64,000 nt of DNA from Verrucomicrobiia bacterium (GTDB lineage Bacteria > Verrucomicrobiota > Verrucomicrobiia > Verrucomicrobiales > DEV007). Under the pieces are notes generated by a model. That model ran no database searches. It had not been told where the DNA came from and saw only the letters and a program-made list of their open reading frames with translations. This document shows, piece after piece, positions 53,530 through 62,928 of this stretch (positions are counted from its first letter, which is position 1; the number at the start of each line of letters is the position of its first letter). Location: the NCBI GenBank assembly GCA_030425385.1, contig JAUIAH010000011.1, positions 1 to 64,000 of the forward strand, read 5' to 3'. The translations under genes were made by a program, and so were the position numbers.

Positions 53530-56500
53530 CTAACGTTGCATTAGAAACGTGACTGCTTCATGCACGGGTGCCCAAGACACCACGTCGAGGTCACCGTCGC
53601 GATCAATGTCGACGATTGTGGTCACGATGCCCACGGGGGTGAATGTCGATTCAAGTGAATCGCCGCGATGGAGCGTGAGGACATTGTCTCCCACGAGAAG
53701 GTCGTCCGCGCCATCACCATCGAAGTCGGCGTAGGCACGCAAGTCGTGGTCGCCGTCGAGGCTTTGAATAGGCACCGGCGCTGCAAAGCTGCCACCAGTA
53801 ATGGTGTGTTGCGCGACATGGGTCTGTCCAGCTTCCCAACGGCGTGAGATGAACGTGAGGCCGTTCGGCGTGTCGCGCCAGAGGCCCTCGTCCACAAGCG
53901 ATTGCAGTTGGCCGAGGTCGCGGGCGCTCCAGTTTCCCGTCGCTTCCCATTCGTAGCCATGCGTGATGAGCTGCCCATTCGCAGAGGTGCGGAAGAAGAT
54001 CTCATCGATCCCATCCGCATCGAGATCTTGCGCCGATGGAGCGCTCACAAAGATACCAGGTGCCCATGCGCTGCTTTCGGCAACGGTGAAGCCACCCGTA
54101 TTGATCAACGGGGTGAGACCAGCTTCAAACTCAACCGTCCGTGGATCGTCCTCGGTCAATCCCAGCAGATCCGGCAAGCCATCGCCATCGAGTTGGGCGG
54201 GGAGAAACTCCGCAAAGCCGTTGGTGAGCACGGCTTCTCCAGCCTCCGAGAACAGGCCCGTGCCGTCGTTCTCAAAGAAGCTGATGGCGTTGCGCGAGCC
54301 AGAGACGAAGCGCGACTCCATCGAGAGCACGGCAAGATCGAGGTCGCCATCGCCGTCGAAGTCCGCGGTCCGCAGCGCGCTGGGGGTCTTCGCTACCGTG
54401 ATCGATTGGCGAAGCGCCCGCCCCGTCACCCCATCGAAGCCGAGTTCCCACACATTGATCGAGGTTCGATCGAGTACGATGAGCTCGAGGAACGGATCAG
54501 CATCTATGTTAGTAAGCGTAGCATCGAGAAGATACGAAACGAAGTCTAACTGATTGCGGGAGCGGAAGGTACCATCGCCATTGCCAAAGACGACAAGCGC
54601 TTGGTAGCTAGTGGCGGGACTGATGATATCGAGATGCCCGTCGCCATCCCAGTCGATGACACTGCAGGTGGCGCTTTTGTTTGTCGGCACGGCTTGCATG
54701 GGGGCGAAACTGCCAGAGCCATCGGCCACAAACACCCCGTGAAAGAAGGACACGTCGTGCGAGATGACTATATCAAGGATGTCATCGCCATTGAGATCCG
54801 CGACTTCAAGATCGCTGGGCATGACACCTGTGTCGTAGTCTGTCGGCGATTCAAAAGTGCCTGCGGCGTTGGCAAGAATCACCTGCAACGTATTGGTGAA
54901 TCCAAAGAGCAGAAGAATGTCTTCGCGTCCGTCGCCATTGATGTCAGCCGTCTTGAGGTCAATCGGGTCGCGATGCGCAGTGAGGTCGACACTCGTGTCG
55001 GCGAAGCGGTTCCCTGCTTCACCGATATAAACTTCGAGCGCGCCGAGAGCGAGGCTCACCACGAGATCAGTGAGCCCGTCGCCATTCACGTCTCCCAGCG
55101 CCACGTCGCGTGGATTGCCGGAAGTCACCACGGTGTCCGCAGTAGCCCACAACGACTGCTCAGATCCTAACAACACCCTTACCCTGGGGTGTGCCAGGGC
55201 GCCTACGGCGAGGTCCGCCTTGCCATCGCCGTTGATGTCGGCGGCGGCTAGCGAACCGGTGTTCTCGCCGATGACATTTCGAGGTTCCTGCAGAATGAGT
55301 CCACCGGTGGAGACACGGCTCATGATACCGATGGAGTCGTCCGCCCAACCGCTCGCCAGGGCAAGATCAAGGTCACCATCACCGTCGAAGTCCGCTAGTG
55401 CTTGAGCACCAATGCTAGGGTACGGCAACGTAGATTCCGTCAACCCTTGCAATGTCCCATCTGGGTTCCCTAGGCGTGCCGCACCGAGATGATAGAAGTC
55501 GGGAACTCCATCGCCATTGATGTCGTCGACGTGAAGACGATCCGCGCGCAGGCGGTCAACGAGCAGGCCGGGAAAGCGTTGCCCTTCGTCCGTGGGACGG
55601 TCGCTCTCAGAATCTTCCGGCTCTTCATCGAACACCGAGGGATCAGTGCCTGCCTCGTATTCTTCCAAATTGGTCGCGCCATCACCATCGGAATCCCTCG
55701 CGGCATCGGCCGGATCAAAGGGATCGAGAATGGCAGCGAACTCCAGTTCGAACACATCGTCTAGACCGTCGCCGTCGTGATCGCGCGCGAGCGCTACTGG
55801 GATCGATACCACCTCGTAGGCTTGCGAACTCATCTCCGGCGGGGTAGCGGGGTCGACCAGCGTTCCCGTGCCATCAGTTCCCAAGGAAATCGCCACTGGC
55901 ACCCCCTCACGCAACAAGACAAAGTAGAAATTCCCTGCCGAGGCATGACTCACCGTGGTGCCACCACCACCATTGGCATCAATGTTGGAAACGGGAAAGG
56001 CATCGCCAAAGGAACCATAGCGCATGCGCATGCTGCCATAGTCTAACGGATCCCCAATGCTGGCCGAGGCAGTCTCACCGTCCGAGTGCGCGGCAACGCC
56101 CACAGCCCGCAACGTGTAGCGCATTTCAAAGGTGTGGCCTTCCTCAATATCATCCAGAGGGATCGTTCCCTCATAACCATCCTGCCTGTAGGAGCAACCG
56201 GTGTAACTCGGAGTCGTGCTTCCCTCCGAGGTGAACGCGTTCACCCGAAACTCGCCTCTGGGGACATCACCTTCCTGTTTCGACAGACGAAAGTTATGAT
56301 TTGTACTGGGGCAAGCGCGTCCCTGGATCGTCGCGCAGGTGCGGAACACCGTTTCCCACTCGCTACCATTCCCGTAATAGCGGCGCTCCACTTCGATCTC
56401 CGCGGAGGCCATCACGTCAAGCCCGTTGCAAATGCCTTCCGTCACGGCCAGTTCAAGCGGATGCACTTCAAATTCGAAGGGCACCTCATCCTCTAGCTTC

Positions 56501-59298
56501 TCAAACGACCGTTGCCACCTAACAAAGGCACTCACCTCATCATTGCCATCTGGCGCTCGGAGCGAGGAGAAGCTCTCCACGGCCACCCCAAAGGCACCTT
56601 CCTCAGTCGCCCATGCGCGCGGACCGGTGTCTTCCACAAGATCGACTTCCACTTCCTCCCCTTCTGGATCGCTTTCCACCATCACGTCGCCGTTCAACGC
56701 AACCTTGGTCGTGCGTTCGACCTTCGTCAGATCGACAAAGAAATCACCACCCACCCATTCCTCGGTTGCCTCCAGGCAATCGATCGATTCCATGCGCACC
56801 TTCACCGTGTCGCCCTCTTCGTCCACGATCTCTATGGGCTGGCTCGCCGCGTAGTAAGTCACTCCGACAGGCACTGTGTACAAGTGATAGATATGATCCG
56901 TATCCAGCGTCACTTCGGCCGCAAACGCCGCCGGAGCGTCGGTCGCCTCGTCATAGAGCGTGACCTGTCCGCTCCTCATCTCGGGCGCCTTCTCCATCAG
57001 CAACTGCTCCGCGCTCACCCATACATCGATGGAATCAATCAGCATAGGCAACTCCTCCACCGCCACCTCCTCGTCCACCCATGACCCCGACTCGGTCATC
57101 ACCTCGAGGTCAGTCAGCGGGCCCTCCTCTTCTAACAAACCATTCACTAGCACCTTCGTATCGCGATCCATCTTCCCATCACCATTGAAATCACCACGCG
57201 GGTAGAGCATCGTTTCATTCTCATCTGGAAACCACTTGCCATTGCGATTCGCGTCCAGCTTGGGGTGTTCGCCGCCCCCATTCAGAGCGTGCCGTTCTCC
57301 TAACAGAAGCCAATCTCGCCAACGGCGAAAGTCCGCCATATCGATCCGGCCATCCCCGCGCGCACCATCCTCATCGATGTCATCGTTTGGAATGACCACG
57401 GCATCTTCCGGCAATTCATCGAAGGAACGATCATCCTCAGGAGCCGACATCAGCTCCACCGCACCAGTGAGTGACGCGCGCACATTGCCATCCTCCGAAC
57501 CATCATCGATATCGAGAAGAAACCGCAGCATGGTTCCCTCCGCAGCCGGAGCGATCGTGTCGATATTCATGACACTAGCAAAGGCGTCGAGATTACCTGG
57601 CTCGGTGACCCCGGGAATAAACAAGCCCACGCGATTCCCCTTCATCAGGATCTCTTTCAGACTCAGATTGCGAAGAAACGGATTCAAATGCAGCAGGTAA
57701 CTCGCCACGCCTGCGACATGCGGTGCGGCCGCACTCGTGCCCGTCATCAAGCCATAGCCATCCTCCGGCAAGGTCGTGAGCACATCCGTTCCCGGCGCGT
57801 AGAGATCAACGTTGGTATTCGAGAAATCCGCTGGCCCGCCCGTGTTACGTTGCTGCGCACCCACCACGATCACGTGCTCTGACCCTTTCGCCAACGACGC
57901 ATACTGCGCCGCGCCTGCCCAACGCGCATCGACGCCATCGTTTCCTGCCGCCACCACGATCAACGGCGCCTTTTCCCTCGCCTCAAGACTAGCGAGCAAG
58001 TCATCCAACACATCGCCATACATTGCCACCGCATCCTGCAACTCTGGATCAGCGTTAGGAAGCTGACCCTCCCACGGCACGGCGAACGACTGACAGATGA
58101 TACGTGGTCCCTCATTCTCCGCCAACCACTCCACCGCTTTCAACGCGGCGAACTGCGTCATGGGCGTCGCATAGGAAGCCAGGTCCACAAACGGCTCCAC
58201 GCCTTCGATCCCACCACGCTCCGACTCGGCTGCCAGGATTCCCACCACCTGTGTCCCATGCACCTCACCGCGCCCTGGCAGCGCCTCCGTGATTTCCGCC
58301 GGCTCAATTTCGAAATGATCGTCATCACTGACAAAGCCCTCATCATGCACCACTGTGCTGAAGAACATCTCGAAGGAGCCATTGCGCTCATTCGCAAGCC
58401 TTTCGATCGCGTCGTGGAAATTCCACATCTGCGGAATGCGCGCCCATTCCATCCCCCAATTGCCATCGTTCGTTTCCCGCGTGTTCCATTCCCAACCATC
58501 CGCTGCCGCTACTAACAAACCCTCAGCCGTGCCCGTCAGAATCGCCGGCGCAACCGCGATATCCCGCGCCATACCAGTGACCGCCGCATCGTTGGCCAGC
58601 GCTTCCATCGCTTCGCTCAAATCCGTATCGCCCGGCAAACGCAGTGCGATGACTGGTTGGGTTCCCGCTAACAAGGACCCGACCAAAGATGCCTCCATCT
58701 CTGCGAGAATCCGATTCACTTCCGTCGCCGTTGCGGAATCGGTTAGGCAAATGATCAACGTTTCTTCCGGTTCCGAGACCGCATAGGGCAAGGTCGGAAT
58801 GCTCGCACCTCCCAGTGAGGTCAAGATGTAGTCCCCTTTGGCTATCGCATCAAACCGTGCCCCTGTCAGATCTGCCCCATTGAATCGTGTCCCTGTTAGA
58901 GTCGCCCCGCGGAGATCCGCATAGGCAAGGTCCTGTCCCGAAAGGTCGCTGCCACTCAGATCCGCCGAACCGTGGTTGCTCCCAGACGGGAGTTGGAGAA
59001 AGCGCACAAACGCGGGCGACTCGGGATCACGCCACCGCTGTTCGATCGTTAGGATAGGAGAATCCTGCGTTACCGGCAGAAGAGGCGCGCCCGTGTCGGT
59101 CCATGAGACGAGATCATGGCCCCATTGCAATTGGAATCCAGGAAAGTGATAGGGTGGCCCTGTGCCTTCCGCTTCAAGTTGCAAAGACACCACCAGCACC
59201 TCATTGTCCCATCGACCACTGATATTCTCTAGCTGCCCCTGAGCGGGAACGGCACTCAAGAGGGCAGACAGGAAGACGACGGCGAAAGGCGTTCTCAT
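53530..59298 (-). CDS. giant secreted subtilisin-family protease with pentapeptide, dockerin-like and FG-GAP repeats
   Basis: 1922 residues from the ATG at 59298, which has a GAGGGG ribosome site and opens a signal peptide ('MRTPFAVVFLSALLSAVPAQG'). An upstream TTG at 59334 is less likely. Order: a beta module with 'LQWGHDLVSWTD' (about 50-90), a pentapeptide-repeat patch 'ADLSGSDLSGQDL' (about 100-140), and an S8 domain with catalytic D319 (VVHDEG), H347 (HGTQVVG) and S522 (GTSAAAPH), plus the 'AAGNDG' oxyanion region. Calcium/dockerin-like 'DGRIDMADF' and 'DFNGDGKMD' follow near 650-730. The C-terminal 600 residues hold many FG-GAP/VCBS repeats ('DINGDGKADLAVG'). Probably extracellular or surface-bound. 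Divergent from an ECF sigma operon. Confidence 0.88.
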   Translation of the reverse strand: MRTPFAVVFLSALLSAVPAQGQLENISGRWDNEVLVVSLQLEAEGTGPPYHFPGFQLQWGHDLVSWTDTGAPLLPVTQDSPILTIEQRWRDPESPAFVRFLQLPSGSNHGSADLSGSDLSGQDLAYADLRGATLTGTRFNGADLTGARFDAIAKGDYILTSLGGASIPTLPYAVSEPEETLIICLTDSATATEVNRILAEMEASLVGSLLAGTQPVIALRLPGDTDLSEAMEALANDAAVTGMARDIAVAPAILTGTAEGLLVAAADGWEWNTRETNDGNWGMEWARIPQMWNFHDAIERLANERNGSFEMFFSTVVHDEGFVSDDDHFEIEPAEITEALPGRGEVHGTQVVGILAAESERGGIEGVEPFVDLASYATPMTQFAALKAVEWLAENEGPRIICQSFAVPWEGQLPNADPELQDAVAMYGDVLDDLLASLEAREKAPLIVVAAGNDGVDARWAGAAQYASLAKGSEHVIVVGAQQRNTGGPADFSNTNVDLYAPGTDVLTTLPEDGYGLMTGTSAAAPHVAGVASYLLHLNPFLRNLSLKEILMKGNRVGLFIPGVTEPGNLDAFASVMNIDTIAPAAEGTMLRFLLDIDDGSEDGNVRASLTGAVELMSAPEDDRSFDELPEDAVVIPNDDIDEDGARGDGRIDMADFRRWRDWLLLGERHALNGGGEHPKLDANRNGKWFPDENETMLYPRGDFNGDGKMDRDTKVLVNGLLEEEGPLTDLEVMTESGSWVDEEVAVEELPMLIDSIDVWVSAEQLLMEKAPEMRSGQVTLYDEATDAPAAFAAEVTLDTDHIYHLYTVPVGVTYYAASQPIEIVDEEGDTVKVRMESIDCLEATEEWVGGDFFVDLTKVERTTKVALNGDVMVESDPEGEEVEVDLVEDTGPRAWATEEGAFGVAVESFSSLRAPDGNDEVSAFVRWQRSFEKLEDEVPFEFEVHPLELAVTEGICNGLDVMASAEIEVERRYYGNGSEWETVFRTCATIQGRACPSTNHNFRLSKQEGDVPRGEFRVNAFTSEGSTTPSYTGCSYRQDGYEGTIPLDDIEEGHTFEMRYTLRAVGVAAHSDGETASASIGDPLDYGSMRMRYGSFGDAFPVSNIDANGGGGTTVSHASAGNFYFVLLREGVPVAISLGTDGTGTLVDPATPPEMSSQAYEVVSIPVALARDHDGDGLDDVFELEFAAILDPFDPADAARDSDGDGATNLEEYEAGTDPSVFDEEPEDSESDRPTDEGQRFPGLLVDRLRADRLHVDDINGDGVPDFYHLGAARLGNPDGTLQGLTESTLPYPSIGAQALADFDGDGDLDLALASGWADDSIGIMSRVSTGGLILQEPRNVIGENTGSLAAADINGDGKADLAVGALAHPRVRVLLGSEQSLWATADTVVTSGNPRDVALGDVNGDGLTDLVVSLALGALEVYIGEAGNRFADTSVDLTAHRDPIDLKTADINGDGREDILLLFGFTNTLQVILANAAGTFESPTDYDTGVMPSDLEVADLNGDDILDIVISHDVSFFHGVFVADGSGSFAPMQAVPTNKSATCSVIDWDGDGHLDIISPATSYQALVVFGNGDGTFRSRNQLDFVSYLLDATLTNIDADPFLELIVLDRTSINVWELGFDGVTGRALRQSITVAKTPSALRTADFDGDGDLDLAVLSMESRFVSGSRNAISFFENDGTGLFSEAGEAVLTNGFAEFLPAQLDGDGLPDLLGLTEDDPRTVEFEAGLTPLINTGGFTVAESSAWAPGIFVSAPSAQDLDADGIDEIFFRTSANGQLITHGYEWEATGNWSARDLGQLQSLVDEGLWRDTPNGLTFISRRWEAGQTHVAQHTITGGSFAAPVPIQSLDGDHDLRAYADFDGDGADDLLVGDNVLTLHRGDSLESTFTPVGIVTTIVDIDRDGDLDVVSWAPVHEAVTFLMQR

Positions 59299-59412
59299 GC
59301 CCCTCGTGACGGGCCGACGGCGAGCCTGTTTCAATCTACGGCAAGGTTTTGAAAGAAATCGAAATTCTTCGTATTCAAGTGAAACGGAATCCGGTGCGGT
59401 CCGTCACCCCCT

Positions 59413-60036
59413 TTGAGAACACGCGTGATTTCCCCCCTCCCAACCCCGAGCCCTTGCCGCGGCGAGGACCTTGCTGAACTGCTGGACCAAGTCCTGCAGC
59501 GTTGCGAAATCGCGTCCAAGACCCTAGCAGAACGCCTCTATCCCCTGGTAGCGAAAGTTGCGCGTGCCCATGTGCCGAGGATGGACGACGCCGACGATCT
59601 GATTCAGGACATCTATATGAAAGTCTTCAGCAAACTGCATCAATACCGCCGCGAGGTGCCCTTCGAACACTGGGTGGGAAGAATTGCCCGTACCACCTGC
59701 ATCGACTCACATCGTCGCCGCCAAGCACGACCGGAATGGCGATGGTCCGACCTCAGCACCGCCGAGCAATCGCTCCTCGAAGGTCTCGAGCACGAAGGGA
59801 CCGCGCCCGATTCCGATGCTTCCAACGCCCTCACCATCATCGAGAAGCTCCTCACTCGACTGAACCCGGAAGACGCTTGGCTCATCCGCGCGGTTGACCT
59901 CGAAGAAACCACCTTGGCTGAACTCAACATCCAAACCGGCTGGAATCCTAACACAACCCGTGTTCGTCTCCACCGCGCCCGTCAACGACTCAAGCAAGCC
60001 TTTAAAGAACTTGAACCCGCGACAGAAGCATCATGA
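59413..60036 (+). CDS. ECF-type RNA polymerase sigma factor
   Basis: 207 residues from a TTG at 59413; a GTG at 59425 is an alternative. Region 2 is 'DADDLIQDIYMKVFSKLHQYR' split by 'VPFEHWVGRIARTTCID' (about 60-95); region 4 is 'LEETTLAELNIQTGWN..TTRVRLHRARQRLK' (about 160-195). It directs RNA polymerase to envelope- or stress-related promoters. It overlaps the next gene by 4 bases (ATGA), so it is coupled to a membrane protein that may serve as its anti-sigma factor. The divergent neighbour is the giant protease. Confidence 0.88.
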   Translation: MRTRVISPLPTPSPCRGEDLAELLDQVLQRCEIASKTLAERLYPLVAKVARAHVPRMDDADDLIQDIYMKVFSKLHQYRREVPFEHWVGRIARTTCIDSHRRRQARPEWRWSDLSTAEQSLLEGLEHEGTAPDSDASNALTIIEKLLTRLNPEDAWLIRAVDLEETTLAELNIQTGWNPNTTRVRLHRARQRLKQAFKELEPATEAS

Positions 60037-60350
60037 AGGACGATCCTCCTAACAACACCCTTAGTCATTTGCTCGCACTCGCCCGAAAGGCACCGGAAAG
60101 GCAGGCCAAGGAAACGCCGCCCGCCGCCTTGATGCATCACGTGGCCCACGCGTGGTGCGAACCGGTCATTCCCAACCGCCTTGACTTCGTCGAACGCAGC
60201 AGCTGGGTCGGCCTTGGCCTCGCCGCCGCTGCGTGTCTCGTCTTGCTCGTCACGGAAAACCCAGACGCCCCTTGGGCTCCGTCGACTGCCCTCGCTCTGG
60301 AAACCATGTTCTCAGATAGCGACGCATTTGAACTGCAATCGTTCTTCTAA
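60033..60350 (+). CDS. small single-pass membrane protein, candidate anti-sigma factor
   Basis: 105 residues. A cytoplasmic-looking N-terminal half with helices ('HLLALARKAPERQAK', 'LMHHVAHAWCEP') is followed by one membrane segment 'WVGLGLAAAACLVLLVT' near 52-70 and a short tail. Position directly after the sigma gene, with overlapping start and stop, is what suggests the anti-sigma role. No zinc HxxxCxxC motif is present, so it is not a ZAS-type protein. The sequence near its start contains CTAACA. Confidence 0.7.
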   Translation: MKDDPPNNTLSHLLALARKAPERQAKETPPAALMHHVAHAWCEPVIPNRLDFVERSSWVGLGLAAAACLVLLVTENPDAPWAPSTALALETMFSDSDAFELQSFF

Positions 60351-60351
60351 C

Positions 60352-60801
60352 ATGAGCACCCTATCACCATCCAAACGCCATTGGCAAATGATCCGCGTCA
60401 GTCTCTTGCTCGCCGCGATCCTTGGCATTGGAATCGTCATCGGTCGGCTCTCTGCGCCATCACCCACGGCGCCCCAAGCTGCTGCTCCAGAACTCGATAT
60501 GGTCGGCGAGAACACCGGTGACATGTTAGTAGATCTTTACGCTCTGAATGCCGAGCAAGAGCGCCGAGTGCGCGAGACCATCGATCGGATGATCACCGCG
60601 ATGGCCATTCATGAGAACCTGCCGTCAGCCGAGCGCGCACGGGGACGTCATGAAACATGGCGTCGTTTCCTACCAGAATTCCGTGCCGAGATTCCCGAAG
60701 CTCATGCCAACGACTTTGAACTCCGCATCAAACGCATGGATCGCCGCTGGAAACGCATCATCCATCGACGCGAACGCGAGGCCGCAGGTAACGACAACTA
60801 G
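60352..60801 (+). CDS. membrane-anchored periplasmic helical protein, third gene of the sigma operon
   Basis: 149 residues from the ATG at 60352, one base after the previous stop; a longer frame from 60181 only re-reads the preceding gene. One N-terminal membrane segment ('VSLLLAAILGIGIVIGRL', about 15-33), then a linker and highly charged helices ('EQERRVRETIDRM', 'ERARGRHETWRRFLPEFR') that recall Spy/CnrX-like sensor or heavy-metal-resistance folds, which I cannot confirm. Likely helps sense the envelope signal for the sigma factor. Confidence 0.72.
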   Translation: MSTLSPSKRHWQMIRVSLLLAAILGIGIVIGRLSAPSPTAPQAAAPELDMVGENTGDMLVDLYALNAEQERRVRETIDRMITAMAIHENLPSAERARGRHETWRRFLPEFRAEIPEAHANDFELRIKRMDRRWKRIIHRREREAAGNDN

Positions 60802-60861
60802 AGCACGTAAGAATCCCCCATCCCATTGCATGACCTTTACCCATGTGTCATCGGTGGAAAC

Positions 60862-61422
60862 TCAAAGAGAAGGCGGCGACAGCACCTTCGCCCTGTATGG
60901 ATTTGGTCGAGGTCGGACCTCTAAGCTGCCTGCGAAGTCTGATGGATCGCCACCGGGGCACCAAATCCCGGCGTCATATTGCTCAAGGCGTAATATCTGA
61001 GTAAACCACGAATGCCAGTAATCGTCAATTTTAGTGATTACCACCCTTCCCACAAGGTCATTCTCACCAGTCGCCTGCTCCCAGGATTCATCCAACCATC
61101 CAGATTCCAGCTCAATGCCACTGCGAGCTTGGGATCGCATGATAGCCAGGCGTTCCATCGCCCTCACCGTGCTCATCGTCACACTTTTACTCACATCAGC
61201 AAAGTCTCGACTACCTACATATTGAGGCTCATGAACAAGAGACAATGCCCATACCGTCAACGAGTATCCGCTGATCAATAGAATGAGGATCAACGCTAGT
61301 TTCCGACCTCGATGCGGAATGGTTGCGAATATTGCGCCACTTAAGAGCGCCCCGAGCAGTTCTGGGGCATTAGATCCTCCCCTTCGACACAAATGAACAG
61401 GAGTCAGGATCACTAACACCAC
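60862..61422 (-). CDS. hypothetical membrane protein
   Basis: 186 residues, not recognised. It has two hydrophobic stretches near 21-33 ('LLGALLSGAIFAT') and 41-62 ('LALILILLISGYSLTVWALSL'), then a soluble part with 'MERLAIMRSQARSGIELESGW' split across helices and 'WCPGGDPSDFAGSLEVRPRP' near the C-terminus. Start uncertain. It is convergent with the sigma operon and opens a pocket of unrecognised genes with a base composition unlike the flanks. Confidence 0.55.
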   Translation of the reverse strand: MVLVILTPVHLCRRGGSNAPELLGALLSGAIFATIPHRGRKLALILILLISGYSLTVWALSLVHEPQYVGSRDFADVSKSVTMSTVRAMERLAIMRSQARSGIELESGWLDESWEQATGENDLVGRVVITKIDDYWHSWFTQILRLEQYDAGIWCPGGDPSDFAGSLEVRPRPNPYRAKVLSPPSL

Positions 61423-61649
61423 TGCCTACGCTTGAAGACGCCATTTCTGGTCGCCAACCAAGGCTCGCTTCCGGTGGATGGTTAGTCCTTTCCGGGTGGG
61501 ATGGTTCCCACCGGGACTCGATAGTGACTTTCGGTTACTCGCTTCTTTCCTTCGTTTCTCCTTTCGGTTTCGTTTCCGTTTCCGTTACGAGCAGCTTCCC
61601 GCCACTCAAGGCTTGGGCTGGCGCCAAGCGTCAAATTGTTCTGACAGTG
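61423..61649. other. non-coding stretch with pyrimidine-rich repeats
   Basis: No convincing gene. A 7-base hairpin (GGTGGGA / TCCCACC, loop TGGT) lies at about 61490-61507. A pyrimidine-rich tract at about 61535-61588 repeats variants of TTTCGTTTCC. Neither is a recognised element. Confidence 0.5.
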
Positions 61650-62033
61650 TTATGTATTGCTAATGAATTCTTCTTCCACTCTTCGAAATTCATCTGCTGT
61701 GCGATTTAGGTACTGCGAGATATGCTCTTCATTCTCAGGATCAAACTCTCCTTCAATCTTAAGAGCCGGAATCCTACGGCTTCGAAGAACCCCGGATTTC
61801 GTCAGGTGGCTCTCAGGAGGCTCGTCTAGTTCGGAACTAGGAATCGCAAGCTCTAGTATGGGCAAGCCTCCATCGCCGAATCCAATCGAAACGGTCTGCA
61901 AGTCCCTATCAAACTCAACGTAGCATTCGTAACCATATTGCTTAGCACTGGGAGGTTGAAAGCGAAACTCATCAACGAGAAACTGAAATGCTCTCTCACA
62001 GGCGCTCACAAATGGCTCGAATCGTTTCTCCAT
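61650..62033 (-). CDS. hypothetical small acidic protein
   Basis: 127 residues, soluble, acidic, not recognised. Features: an N-terminal helix 'FVSACERAFQFLVDEFRF', a strand pair 'YGYECYVEFDRDLQTVSIGF', and a long C-terminal helix 'YLNRTADEFRRVEEEF'. The pattern resembles small immunity-type or DUF proteins, but no family can be named. The stretch is AT-richer than the surrounding housekeeping genes, and no toxin partner is visible next to it. Confidence 0.65.
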   Translation of the reverse strand: MEKRFEPFVSACERAFQFLVDEFRFQPPSAKQYGYECYVEFDRDLQTVSIGFGDGGLPILELAIPSSELDEPPESHLTKSGVLRSRRIPALKIEGEFDPENEEHISQYLNRTADEFRRVEEEFISNT

Positions 62034-62373
62034 CTTTAAGCAGAACAGATTAAGATACCCGCCCTACACGAATCTTTGCCTGCGGTATTCCTGCACAAGG
62101 TTCTTCAGGAGATTGCACCCCAACTTGGGACGATTTGTGGACTTGTGGCGTTCGTTGATCCCTCATCTAGCTTGCACGGTAGGCGTTCACCTCGCTGAGA
62201 GCAAGCTCACGAGTATGGACATGGAGCTGCCACGTTCGGTGGCGTATACCGGGATGCTGCGACCTTCTTGCCCAGGGAGCTGCTTTGACCAGTGGGCAGG
62301 TGTCCACTCTCCCAGCCGGCGAATTCTATGCGTTCGAGGTCCGTTGGCTTTCCCCTGAACTGAACTACCCCAT
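62034..62373. other. 340-base gap, nothing recognised
   Basis: Open frames exist on both strands (about 62113-62358 plus, 62187-62402 minus), but neither shows sensible domain patterning or a convincing start. No tRNA, hairpin with T run, or repeat was seen. It could be the residue of a lost gene. Confidence 0.4.
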
Positions 62374-62916
62374 TTAACCGATGTCGTAGGTGAGGATGGC
62401 ACTTACGGGTGCGCTGCTGTGGAGGCGGTCGCGGCCGCCAAGTCCCTGGAGTTCGATCAGAAAGCCGACGGCGACGAGGTCACCGCCTACCTTTTCGATG
62501 AGTTCTAGGGCTGCCGCGGCGGTGCCTCCGGTGGCGAGGAGATCGTCGACGAGAAAGACGGTTTCTCCCTTGTGGATAGCGTCGGTGTGAATCTCGATGA
62601 CGGCCTCTCCGTATTCGAGGGCGTAAGCGACTTCGTGGCATTCATGCGGGAGCTTTCCCTGCTTGCGGAGGGGGACGAAGCCCGCTCCTAGCCGATCGGC
62701 GACGGCGGCTCCGAAGATGAATCCTCGGGCATCCACGCCTACGATCTTATCGATCTTCTTCCCGTCGACGAGCTCGATCAGGGCGTCAAGGGCGAGCGAG
62801 AAGAGCGTTGGGTCTCCTAGGATGGGGGTGATGTCTTTGAAGAGGATGCCCTCTTTGGGGAAGTCCGGGATGTCACGGACGGCGGTATTCAGGCGAGAAA
62901 CGTCTTCAGGAGTCAT
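62374..62916 (-). CDS. apt: adenine phosphoribosyltransferase
   Basis: 180 residues, the normal length. It salvages adenine with PRPP to AMP in the cytoplasm. Motifs: 'IPDFPKEGILFKDITPIL' near 15-32, 'GVDARGFIFGAAVA' near 59, 'LRKQGKLPHE' near 83, and the PRPP loop 'VFLVDDLLATGGTAAAA' near 120. It begins 12 bases after the hisB stop, so the two probably form one transcript. Confidence 0.95.
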   Translation of the reverse strand: MTPEDVSRLNTAVRDIPDFPKEGILFKDITPILGDPTLFSLALDALIELVDGKKIDKIVGVDARGFIFGAAVADRLGAGFVPLRKQGKLPHECHEVAYALEYGEAVIEIHTDAIHKGETVFLVDDLLATGGTAAAALELIEKVGGDLVAVGFLIELQGLGGRDRLHSSAPVSAILTYDIG

Positions 62917-62928
62917 GATACTGCGGCT

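Noticed and set aside
62113-62402. Open frames on both strands in the gap before apt
   Set aside because: Neither has a convincing start, composition or motif; left as an empty gap.
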